From: Methylophilus sp.
GTDB taxonomy: Bacteria > Pseudomonadota > Gammaproteobacteria > Burkholderiales > Methylophilaceae
Reading direction: 5' to 3'
NCBI GenBank assembly: GCA_027489475.1
Contig: JAIXZQ010000242.1
Coordinates: 1 to 7,053 of the forward strand
DNA length: 7,053 bases
Each line of letters begins with the position of its first letter. Position 1 is the stretch's first letter. The translations under genes were made by a program, and so were the position numbers. The notes beneath the pieces were generated by a model. That model saw only the letters and a list, made by a program, of their open reading frames with translations. It did no database searches and was not told where the DNA came from. Below are positions 1 to 5,629 of the stretch, one piece after another.

Positions 1-2
1 TG

Positions 3-371
3 CGCGAGGCCATTCAGCTAGCAGGTCATTCACTCAGGCCCGTTGATGTAGAGCGTGCATTTAACAGTCGCTATTATGGACAATCAGTCACAATGCAAGC
101 CGTGCGCCGCTGGTTACGCGGCGAGGCAATTCCATCACAAGAGAAATTACAGGTATTGGCCGAATGGTTAAATGTTGAACCGCATGTGTTGCGCTATGGA
201 GGTGCTGCAATCAATGCGGTCAGGGCTAAACAATCTGGTTGGGAAAAAGGGATAATGTTTGAGGAGCGTGAGGCATTTGAAGCTTTTCTAGCCTTGCCAG
301 GCGACAAGAGGAAAATCGTTCGCGAAGTGATTCTGGCGTTTCAAAAAGCTTATGTTCAACACTCATCATAA
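3..371 (+). CDS. Small helix-turn-helix regulator-like protein, 5' end cut by window edge
   Basis: The reading frame is open from the first bases of the window to TAA at 369-371, giving 122 visible residues. The codon before it ends in TG at positions 1-2, so it is ATG, CTG, GTG or TTG. A start at the ATG at 93 would cut off the conserved-looking block REAIQLAGHS that precedes it, so I take the gene as partial. Visible residues about 27-63 read as a helix-turn-helix: GQSVTMQAVRRWLRGE, then PSQEKLQVLAEWLNVEP. This is the pattern of XRE-like DNA-binding proteins in which a recognition helix (QAVRRWLRG) is followed by two packing helices. The C-terminal part, rich in E, K and R, has no motif I can name. 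I recall similar proteins in Methylophilaceae, but the target is unknown. Its stop codon overlaps the end of the convergent ung by 6 bases, and no terminator lies between them. Confidence 0.72.
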   Translation, partial: REAIQLAGHSLRPVDVERAFNSRYYGQSVTMQAVRRWLRGEAIPSQEKLQVLAEWLNVEPHVLRYGGAAINAVRAKQSGWEKGIMFEEREAFEAFLALPGDKRKIVREVILAFQKAYVQHSS

Positions 372-1076
372 CTGCCAGTTAATTGGCGCTTCACCACGTG
401 CGGTCAGGTATTGGTTAATCCGCGAAAACTGGTGATTGCCAAAAAACCCCCGGTGCGCCGATAACGGCGAGGGGTGTACCGAACTGAGAATCAAATGTTT
501 GTTGGGGTCTATCATGGCCCCTTTTTTCTGTGCATAACTGCCCCATAGCACAAACACCAATCCTTCGCGCCGCTGGTTTAGCGCCGCAATCGCGGCATCC
601 GTAAACCGCTCCCAGCCTTGATTTTGATGGCCGCCTGCCTGCCCAAGGGGCACGGTTAAGGTGGCATTGAGCAGCAGCACGCCTTGGCGCGCCCAAGGCG
701 TTAAGTCGCCACGCTCACCCATACGAATGCCGAGGTCAGTCTCAATCTCTTTGAAAATATTGCGCAATGAAGGCGGTAACGCCACCCCAGAGGGCACTGA
801 AAAACTCAAGCCATGCGCCTGTCCCGGTCCATGGTATGGGTCTTGGCCAATAATCACTACCCTCACCTGCTCAAAAGGCGTTTGATTAAACGCATTAAAA
901 ATCAGTGGGCCAGGTGGAAACAGGGTTTTCCCCGCTGCTTTTTCTTGTTGCAAAAATGCGCGCAAAGCCTGCATATAGGGTTGATGAAACTCTTGGCCTA
1001 TCACTGCCTGCCATGAGGCATGCAGTTGGCCGGGTTTTTCTGTATCAGAGGCAGTGTGAAGCAGCGAGAGTGTCAT
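366..1076 (-). CDS. ung: Uracil-DNA glycosylase, family 1
   Basis: Removes uracil from DNA (from cytosine deamination or dUMP misincorporation), starting base excision repair in the cytoplasm. The chosen product has 236 residues, typical of bacterial Ung. Motifs in order are GQDPYH at 77-82 with catalytic Asp79, LLLNATLTV at 134-142, WGSYAQKK at 178-185, and the DNA-intercalating loop HPSPLSAHRGFFG at 201-213 with His201. The start is not certain. I chose ATG at 1074-1076 (MTLSLLHTAS) because it gives normal length and lies downstream of a TATAAT box at 1120-1125. The frame stays open further, with an ATG at 1119-1121 and a TTG at 1164-1166, but the first overlaps the likely promoter and the second lies inside rnpB. 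No strong Shine-Dalgarno sequence precedes 1076. The gene is divergent from rnpB and convergent with the HTH gene. Confidence 0.96.
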   Translation of the reverse strand: MTLSLLHTASDTEKPGQLHASWQAVIGQEFHQPYMQALRAFLQQEKAAGKTLFPPGPLIFNAFNQTPFEQVRVVIIGQDPYHGPGQAHGLSFSVPSGVALPPSLRNIFKEIETDLGIRMGERGDLTPWARQGVLLLNATLTVPLGQAGGHQNQGWERFTDAAIAALNQRREGLVFVLWGSYAQKKGAMIDPNKHLILSSVHPSPLSAHRGFFGNHQFSRINQYLTARGEAPINWQL

Positions 1077-1119
1077 GGGGGTCAGTTTAAGGCCAAGCGG
1101 GCGTGCTGGTGTTGCACAC

Positions 1120-1125
1120 ATTATA
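1120..1125 (-). promoter_or_regulatory. Candidate -10 box for ung
   Basis: On the minus strand this is a perfect TATAAT. Transcription would start near 1113 and give a leader of about 37 nt before the ATG at 1076. No good -35 hexamer lies 16-18 bp upstream (positions about 1143-1148 read ATGGTA on +), so the promoter is weak or needs help. It lies back to back with the rnpB promoter. Confidence 0.35.
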
Positions 1126-1143
1126 AAGCCGCGTTCATCTGCA

Positions 1144-1152
1144 TGGTAGAAT
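1144..1152 (+). promoter_or_regulatory. rnpB extended -10 promoter
   Basis: TGGTAGAAT is an extended -10 element (TGN followed by TAGAAT, five of six matches to TATAAT). A start about 7 bases downstream falls at G1159, the base where the RNase P RNA begins when aligned with the E. coli 5' end (GAAGC). No convincing -35 box is visible, which fits an extended -10 promoter. Confidence 0.6.
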
Positions 1153-1158
1153 GCCAAT

Positions 1159-1498
1159 GAAGCCAACCAGACAGTCGCCGCCTGTTTACAGGGGGAGGAA
1201 AGTCCGGGCTGCGCAGAGCAGGATGACGGCTAACGGCCGTACGCTGAAAGCTGGCAACAGTATAAGGCGAGGAATAGGGCCACAGAGACGAGTAAACCTC
1301 TTTCGGGGGGTGGATGTGAAACGCGGTAACCTCCATCTGCAGCAATATCAAATAGGCTGGCATTTTACGCAAGTAATAAGGCGTGGCTCGCGCTGCCAGC
1401 GGGTAGATAGCTTGAGCGTGCAAGTAATTGTACGCCTAGAGGAATGACTGTCAGCTACGCAAGTAGTTACAGAACCCGGCTTATCGGTTGGCTTTACT
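1159..1498 (+). ncRNA. rnpB: RNase P RNA (M1 RNA), type A
   Basis: Catalytic RNA subunit of RNase P; with the RnpA protein it cuts the 5' leader from pre-tRNAs. The closing helix P1 is a perfect 9-bp pair, AAGCCAACC (1160-1168) with GGTTGGCTT (1486-1494). Universal core blocks are present: GAGGAAAGTCCGGGCT at 1195-1210 and AGAACCCGGCTTAT at 1471-1484, which form P4; ACAGAGACGAG at 1282-1292; and GTGAAACGCGGTAACCTCC at 1316-1334. P15 pairs 1356-1362 (GCTGGCA) with 1394-1400. P18 pairs 1416-1423 with 1428-1435 around a GTAA loop. The length is about 340 nt, against 377 in E. coli, partly because P3 is only a short hairpin (CCTG-TTTA-CAGG, 1181-1192). The block order and the CACAGAGACGAG signature fit betaproteobacteria. 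The 3' end is inferred from P1. No intrinsic terminator directly follows. Confidence 0.97.
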
Positions 1499-1915
1499 CT
1501 CCCTGCAACATTTTAGCTTGCGCTGCAAAACAGGTTTTCACCGCACGCAGGTCCACATGCACACGCGCTGATAGTCGTTCCCTCCACTGCCTCAATCTCA
1601 TAAGTAGGCTGAACTGCGCTTTTCAATAGTGTCGCTGCGCTTACCTGCTTGCCAATGATTGTTATGCCTACCCACAATGTATGTCTGTGATATGCAAGCT
1701 TTCTTTACGCATACATGCCTGAGTTGTCACGCCCATTAGGTCCACTGAATCATCGCCTAAATCCCCGCCTGATGGCGGAGTGCTTTGCGCGCAACCACTG
1801 CTTGAGCACTGCAAAAGCGGATTTCTCTCAATAGGGCGGGATGTTGGCCCAAAGAACCCTCTGGTTTTCTGCCTCAGACCCCTCAAGTCGACCCCTGAAA
1901 TAACCATTTTTTAAT

Positions 1916-1933
1916 TATTGATTGTTTTCAATA
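1916..1933. repeat. Inverted repeat TATTGA-N6-TCAATA
   Basis: A perfect 6-bp inverted repeat around a 6-base spacer in the AT-rich zone upstream of mraZ. It shares TATTG/CAATA arms with the dyad at 1967-1981. It could be a regulator site. AT-rich DNA yields such repeats by chance, so confidence in function is low. Confidence 0.35.
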
Positions 1934-1966
1934 GGATAGCTAAATTTATTAAACAATTTTATGTGT

Positions 1967-1981
1967 ATATTGCGCCAATAT
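1967..1981. repeat. Inverted repeat ATATTG-CGC-CAATAT
   Basis: A perfect 6-bp inverted repeat around CGC. A second, outer pair, CAATTT (1954-1959) and AAATTG (1990-1995), is centred on almost the same point (1974.5 against 1974), which extends the dyad to about 42 bp with an unpaired section between. It could be an operator or an RNA hairpin. No function is shown. Confidence 0.4.
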
Positions 1982-2044
1982 GTTGATTTAAATTGCTTTG
2001 TTAAAATGCTCTAAGTCGTTGTCTTATAAGCGAATTTTTCATTC

Positions 2045-2071
2045 AAAAGGCTTGCCAAGGCCTTTTTTTTT
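2045..2071 (+). terminator. Intrinsic terminator upstream of mraZ
   Basis: The left arm 2045-2053 (AAAAGGCTT) pairs with the right arm 2058-2066 (AGGCCTTTT), a 9-bp stem with one G-U pair and the loop GCCA. It runs into an unbroken T tract (2063-2071, nine T, the last five beyond the stem). This is the form of a rho-independent terminator on +. It would stop transcripts entering from the rnpB side. It overlaps the -35 box of the mraZ promoter. Confidence 0.62.
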
Positions 2072-2080
2072 AACTATAGT
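2052..2080 (+). promoter_or_regulatory. Sigma-70 promoter of the mraZ/dcw operon
   Basis: TTGCCA (2052-2057) and TATAGT (2075-2080) are separated by exactly 17 bp, each with four or five matches to the consensus hexamers. Transcription would start near 2087 and leave a leader of about 73 nt before the mraZ ATG. The -35 box lies in the loop and right arm of the terminator hairpin at 2045-2071. Confidence 0.62.
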
Positions 2081-2100
2081 GTGCAAAAGGGTAAATTTGT

Positions 2101-2114
2101 GTGGAATTGTGGGA
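2101..2114 (+). promoter_or_regulatory. Possible MraZ operator (GTGG repeats)
   Basis: GTGGA (2101-2105) and GTGGGA (2109-2114) lie just downstream of the predicted start site and upstream of mraZ. MraZ proteins bind short tandem GTGG/TGGG repeats in their own promoter region. The known arrays usually repeat every 10 bp, whereas these are 8-9 bp apart. A third GGG at 2089-2091 is out of phase. The position is right but the match is imperfect. Confidence 0.35.
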
Positions 2115-2130
2115 AATTCAAACCAATTCC
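2103..2130 (+). repeat. Inverted repeat in the mraZ leader
   Basis: GGAATTG (2103-2109) and CAATTCC (2124-2130) form a perfect 7-bp inverted repeat around a 14-base loop, entirely within the predicted mraZ 5' untranslated leader. It overlaps the GTGG repeats. It could act as a DNA site or as an RNA hairpin ahead of the ribosome binding site at 2149-2152. Confidence 0.45.
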
Positions 2131-2159
2131 GATAAAAAAGGACAGGGCAGGATTCATCA

Positions 2160-2606
2160 ATGTTTCGTGGGGCGGTGCAACTCAGTTTGGATGCCAAAGG
2201 GCGGCTTAGCGTGCCGGCCAAGCATCGCGACGCCCTGACGGCTGGCGGCCAAGGTGAAGTGGTGCTCACTGCGCACCCGCACCGTTGCTTGATCTTGTAT
2301 CCCACCGCCGCTTGGGAGCCTATTGAAACTAAGCTCACCAGCTTGTCGAGTTTTAATCCGCAAATCAGTGGTATCCAGCGCATGATCGTGGGTCAGGCAG
2401 ATGTGATGCATCTGGACTCTGCTGGCCGCCTGTTGGTGAATGCGGTGTTACGCAAATTTGCCGGGCTAGACAAAGATGTGATGATGGTGGGTCAGGGCAG
2501 TCACTTTGAGTTGTGGGATGTGGCGGCTTGGGATCAGCAGTTAGAAAAACTCATGGCAGCGGATCAGCTGCAGATACCGCAAGAGCTCGAAGGATTCTCG
2601 CTATGA
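2160..2606 (+). CDS. mraZ: MraZ, transcriptional regulator of the dcw operon
   Basis: MraZ is a ring-forming DNA-binding protein of the SpoVT/AbrB-like class that binds repeats in front of its own gene and represses the division and cell wall operon. The 148-residue product has the usual length (E. coli 152). Each of its two tandem domains carries the family DxxxR signature: DAKGR at 11-15, followed by LSVPAKHR, and DSAGR at 86-90, followed by [10 protein letters not shown]. The ATG at 2160 is preceded by AGGA at 2149-2152 with a 7-base gap. It is the first gene of the cluster, and a promoter and possible operator repeats lie directly upstream, which supports autoregulation. Its TGA overlaps the first ATG of rsmH by 4 bases (ATGA), so the two are probably translationally coupled. 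Confidence 0.97.
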   Translation: MFRGAVQLSLDAKGRLSVPAKHRDALTAGGQGEVVLTAHPHRCLILYPTAAWEPIETKLTSLSSFNPQISGIQRMIVGQADVMHLDSAGRLLVNAVLRKFAGLDKDVMMVGQGSHFELWDVAAWDQQLEKLMAADQLQIPQELEGFSL

Positions 2607-3592
2607 TGCCGGGCGCGAATTCAGCGCCCGCGTCTTTGACGGCAACGTCAGTGCCCCCCGCCACCAGCCCTCATATCACCGTGTTATTGCATGAAGCTGT
2701 CGATGCCTTGCAAGTGCGGGCCGATGGGGTTTATGTAGACGGCACTTTCGGTCGTGGTGGTCACAGTCGCCACATTCTCTCCAAGTTGGGCCCGCAAGGA
2801 CGGTTGATTGCGCTGGATCGCGATTTAGCCGCGATTGTGCATGGTCAGGCGCTGCAGGATGTGCGCTTTAGCTTAGTGCATGCGCATTTTTCGGCGCTCA
2901 GTCATGTGCTGGATACCTTGGGGGTGGCGGCCGTGGATGGCATTTTGCTCGATTTAGGCATTTCATCGCCACAAATTGATGAAGGGGTGCGCGGATTCAG
3001 CTTTCGCTTTGACGGGCCGCTGGATATGCGTATGGATCAAAGTCGTGGCCAGACCGCCGCAGAGTGGTTGGCGCAGTGTTCAGAGAAGCAATTAACAGAG
3101 GTGATCAGGGATTATGGTGAAGAACGGTTTGCTAAGCAGGTTGCAAGGGCGATTGTTAAAGAGCGCGAAGATGGGCATGCCATCGCCACTACGGGACACC
3201 TTGCCAAGGTCGTGGCAAGCGCCATCCCCAAGATTGAGCCGGGCCAGAACCCTGCAACGCGCACATTTCAAGCTCTACGGATTTTCGTCAATCAAGAGCT
3301 TGAGGAGCTCGCGCTAGTGCTGCCCGAGTGTCTGCGATTGCTGCGTCCGCAAGGGCGCTTGGCGGTGATTAGCTTTCATTCGCTAGAAGACCGCATCGTC
3401 AAACGCTTTATCCAGTCTGAGGCAAACCGTGATGATTTGCCCACTGGCTTGCCCATACGCGCCAAAGATTTGCCGCAACCGCGCTTGTTGCCCGTGGGTC
3501 GCGCCATCAAGCCAAGTGCGAATGAAGTGGCGGCCAATGCGCGGGCGCGGAGTGCGGTCTTGCGCGTGGCTGAGCGCACCCAGGTGCAGTAA
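2603..3592 (+). CDS. rsmH: 16S rRNA (cytosine-1402 N4) methyltransferase
   Basis: RsmH (formerly MraW) uses S-adenosylmethionine to methylate N4 of C1402 in the decoding centre of 16S rRNA. The product has 329 residues (E. coli 313). Conserved blocks are HEAVDAL at 30-36, the SAM-binding loop [10 protein letters not shown] at 46-55, [10 protein letters not shown] at 117-126, [10 protein letters not shown] at 136-145, [21 protein letters not shown] at 216-236, and [13 protein letters not shown] at 257-269. The frame is open back to 2513, but the start at 2603 fits better: it has AGGA at 2591-2594 and overlaps the mraZ stop. Two ATG codons stand in tandem (2603 and 2606) and either could be used. 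The N-terminal 25 or so residues before [10 protein letters not shown] are rich in A, S, T and P and look like a variable tail. ftsL follows after 9 bases. Confidence 0.97.
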   Translation: MMPGANSAPASLTATSVPPATSPHITVLLHEAVDALQVRADGVYVDGTFGRGGHSRHILSKLGPQGRLIALDRDLAAIVHGQALQDVRFSLVHAHFSALSHVLDTLGVAAVDGILLDLGISSPQIDEGVRGFSFRFDGPLDMRMDQSRGQTAAEWLAQCSEKQLTEVIRDYGEERFAKQVARAIVKEREDGHAIATTGHLAKVVASAIPKIEPGQNPATRTFQALRIFVNQELEELALVLPECLRLLRPQGRLAVISFHSLEDRIVKRFIQSEANRDDLPTGLPIRAKDLPQPRLLPVGRAIKPSANEVAANARARSAVLRVAERTQVQ

Positions 3593-3601
3593 GGCGTTGC
3601 G

Positions 3602-3886
3602 ATGTTGCGTGTCAATCTGATGTTGTTTGCCCTCACCATCGCCATGGCGCTGGGAGTGGTCACTGCGCAATATCAGGCGCGCAAATTGTATTTTGAGTTG
3701 GACCGTCAAGAGATGCTGACCAAGCAGTATATGACTGAGTACGACCAGTTGCAGATTGAACAAAGCACTTGGGCCATGCACTCCCGATTAGAGGAGTTTG
3801 CCACCACGCGCTTAAACATGCATAGCCCCAGTGCCCAGCAGACGCAGGTCATTCTGTTGGATGCGCCCGTGGCGGCGCCGCAGTAA
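3602..3886 (+). CDS. ftsL: Cell division protein FtsL
   Basis: A small bitopic inner membrane protein of the divisome; with FtsB and FtsQ it forms the complex that activates the septal synthase FtsWI. The call rests on form and position, since FtsL sequences diverge strongly. The product has 94 residues, with a short cytoplasmic end, one hydrophobic segment at about 4-23 (VNLMLFALTIAMALGVVTAQ), then a periplasmic helix from about 24 to 70 (YQARKLYFELDRQEML...YDQLQIEQSTW) suited to a coiled coil with FtsB. It is shorter than E. coli FtsL (121 residues), which has a longer cytoplasmic end; short forms are usual in betaproteobacteria. The Shine-Dalgarno AAGG at 3591-3594 overlaps the rsmH stop codon, 7 bases before ATG. 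Its own TAA is in the same frame as ftsI. Confidence 0.92.
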   Translation: MLRVNLMLFALTIAMALGVVTAQYQARKLYFELDRQEMLTKQYMTEYDQLQIEQSTWAMHSRLEEFATTRLNMHSPSAQQTQVILLDAPVAAPQ

Positions 3887-3898
3887 AAGGGGCGTGCG

Positions 3899-5629
3899 GT
3901 GCTATTAAAAGAGAGTCAACACAAGCTGGTTAAGCTGCCTGCGTGGCGCAGACGCTTGCTGTTGGTGGTGCTGTTGTCGAGTTTTATGTTGTTGTTGGCG
4001 CGTGGGTTTTACCTGCAAACCCTGCACAAAGATTATTTGATTAAAAAAGGCGAGGCCTTCTCGCGACGCAAAGTGGTGCTGATGCCGCACCGCGGCAAGA
4101 TTTATGACCGCCACCTTAAACCACTGGCGATTAGCTTGCCGGTGGAGTCGCTGTGGGTGAATCCCACAGATGTGCAGTTGAGTACGCCGCAGCTCAAGCA
4201 AATGGCGAGTTTGCTTGAAATGTCGCCCAAGGTGTTGCAGCAAAAACTGCGCACCCCTAAGAAAGAATTTGTATATATCAAACGGAGAGTGGCGCCCGAT
4301 GTGGCAAAGCAAGTGATGGCGATGAAAGTACCCGGTGTGTTCAGTCAAAAAGAATACAAACGCTTCTACCCTGCGGCAGAAGTGGCGGCACATATCGTCG
4401 GTTTTACCGGCGTGGATGACACCGGCGTCGAGGGCATGGAGCTGCATCGGAATGCGCTGTTGTCGGGTACGCCGGGCAAACGCGACTTTGTGCAGGATCG
4501 CAAAGGGCATGTGGTTGAAGATTTGGTGGCGGTCACCCTGCCGCATGACGGTCAAGATTTAGTGCTGAGCATAGACCGCACTGTGCAGTATGTGGTGCAC
4601 CGTGAGTTGTCTCGCGCGGTAGAAAAGCACAAAGCCAAAGCCGGTGCCGCCGTGGTCTTGGATGCTAAAACTGGCGAGGTGCTGGCGCTGGTCAATATCC
4701 CAACCTATAACCCAAACAATCCGGTCAATGTTTCTAGCAAGCTGCGCAACTCCGCCATCGTCAATATTTTTGAGCCCGGCTCAACCATGAAGCCCGTCAC
4801 TGCCGCGGCGGCCATGGAGTTTGGCGACTATTTGCCAGACACCAAGATTCAAACCGCGCCCGGCTTTTTGCATATAGGCGCAGCCACCATCCATGACGCT
4901 CACCCCAATCAGGTGTTAAGCGTTGCACAGGTCATACAAAAATCCTCCAATGTCGGCTCGGCCAAAATGGCGCTGTCGCTAGACAAAGAAAAGCTGTGGA
5001 ACACCTATATTCAGCTCGGCTTGGGCAGTGCCACCAAAATCGGTTTTCCTGGCGAGGCTGCGGGTAAGGTGCGTGATTACAAAACTTGGCGGCCGATTGA
5101 GCAGGCCACCATGTCTTATGGCCACGGCATCAGCGTTACCTTGTTGCAACTGGCCCGCGCCTATACCGTGTTTGCCAATGAAGGCGAATTGTTACCGGTG
5201 ACCCTAAACAAGCTGGCCGAACCGCCCGTCGGGCGTCAGGTGTTTTCGGCCAAAGTGGCCAACGATGTGAAAGACATGCTGGAGCTGGTGGTGCAGCCAG
5301 GTGGTACCGCCTTAAAAGCGCAAGTGACTGGCTATCGGGTGGCGGGCAAAACCGGCACAGCGCATAAACTGGGCGAGCATGGCTACGAGCAAGATAAATA
5401 TGTCGGCTCATTTGTCGGCATGGTGCCGGCCTCCAATCCGCGCCTCATCATGGCGGTCATGATAGACGAGCCGAATAACGGCGAATATTACGGTGGCAGC
5501 GTGGCCGCACCGGTGTTTAGCGCCGTGATGACCGATGTATTGCGCATGTTGGTCATCCCCCAAGATGGTCAGGCCTTGCCCGTAGCGCCTACGGTTGCCC
5601 CGGCAGAGGCTGTGAAGGAGGCGATGTGA
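3899..5629 (+). CDS. ftsI: Peptidoglycan D,D-transpeptidase FtsI (PBP3)
   Basis: The class B penicillin-binding protein that crosslinks septal peptidoglycan with FtsW. It is anchored in the inner membrane with its catalytic domain in the periplasm. The product has 576 residues (E. coli 588). It has a basic cytoplasmic end (KLPAWRRR), one membrane segment at about 20-37, the dimerisation-domain signature RGKIYDR at 65-71, and the transpeptidase domain from about 220. The three active-site motifs are complete: S295-TMK298, S349-S-N351, and K484-TG486 in AGKTGTA. The usual DRNG after the first signature reads DRHL here. The start is GTG at 3899, the first possible start after the in-frame ftsL stop, with AAGGGG at 3887-3892 six bases upstream. 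The tail after about 555 is rich in A, V and P. The TGA overlaps the GTG of murE by 4 bases. Confidence 0.97.
   Translation: MLLKESQHKLVKLPAWRRRLLLVVLLSSFMLLLARGFYLQTLHKDYLIKKGEAFSRRKVVLMPHRGKIYDRHLKPLAISLPVESLWVNPTDVQLSTPQLKQMASLLEMSPKVLQQKLRTPKKEFVYIKRRVAPDVAKQVMAMKVPGVFSQKEYKRFYPAAEVAAHIVGFTGVDDTGVEGMELHRNALLSGTPGKRDFVQDRKGHVVEDLVAVTLPHDGQDLVLSIDRTVQYVVHRELSRAVEKHKAKAGAAVVLDAKTGEVLALVNIPTYNPNNPVNVSSKLRNSAIVNIFEPGSTMKPVTAAAAMEFGDYLPDTKIQTAPGFLHIGAATIHDAHPNQVLSVAQVIQKSSNVGSAKMALSLDKEKLWNTYIQLGLGSATKIGFPGEAAGKVRDYKTWRPIEQATMSYGHGISVTLLQLARAYTVFANEGELLPVTLNKLAEPPVGRQVFSAKVANDVKDMLELVVQPGGTALKAQVTGYRVAGKTGTAHKLGEHGYEQDKYVGSFVGMVPASNPRLIMAVMIDEPNNGEYYGGSVAAPVFSAVMTDVLRMLVIPQDGQALPVAPTVAPAEAVKEAM

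Larger units (their letters stand above)
1499..2044. other. Gene-free intergenic region between rnpB and the dcw operon
   Basis: I find no convincing coding sequence, tRNA or named RNA here. Up to about 1905 the base composition is near that of the neighbours, and there are only small hairpins, for example CCGCC-TGAT-GGCGG at 1765-1778 and the 10-bp palindrome TTGCGCGCAA at 1785-1794. From about 1900 the sequence turns very AT-rich and carries the two dyads listed separately. A 79-codon open frame on the minus strand (1668-1907) has no ribosome binding site and resembles no family I know. An unannotated small RNA in 1660-1910 cannot be excluded by eye. Confidence 0.7.

Noticed and set aside
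1077..1166. Longer ung product starting at TTG 1166 or ATG 1121
   Set aside because: The extension overlaps rnpB or the likely ung -10 box, has no conserved residues and exceeds the usual family length. Start 1076 is preferred, though 1121 is not fully excluded.
1121..1629. Several open frames of 60-100 codons on both strands over rnpB
   Set aside because: They overlap a certain RNase P RNA gene and encode nothing recognisable.
1765..1778. CCGCC-TGAT-GGCGG hairpin considered as a terminator
   Set aside because: No T tract follows on either strand.
1785..1794. 10-bp palindrome TTGCGCGCAA
   Set aside because: A palindrome of this length is expected several times by chance in 7 kb, and it has no promoter context.
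1668..1907. 79-codon open frame on the minus strand in the intergenic region
   Set aside because: No ribosome binding site, no recognisable domain and odd composition. The start lies in an A-rich tract. It is probably a chance frame.
1660..1910. Possible 6S RNA in the intergenic region, prompted by ATTTCTCT near 1821 resembling the E. coli 6S start
   Set aside because: No matching closing arm downstream and no visible central bubble; the likeness is limited to eight bases.
2513..2602. Upstream extension of rsmH inside mraZ
   Set aside because: It would overlap mraZ by over 90 bases and adds residues not seen in RsmH. A good Shine-Dalgarno precedes 2603.
3905..4555. 216-codon open frame antisense to ftsI
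   Set aside because: It is rich in H, Q and R as expected from the antisense of a coding gene; ftsI is complete with all motifs. The same applies to the minus-strand frames at 2039-2411, 3376-3781, 5136-5411, 5569-5865, 6133-6450 and 6661-7026.
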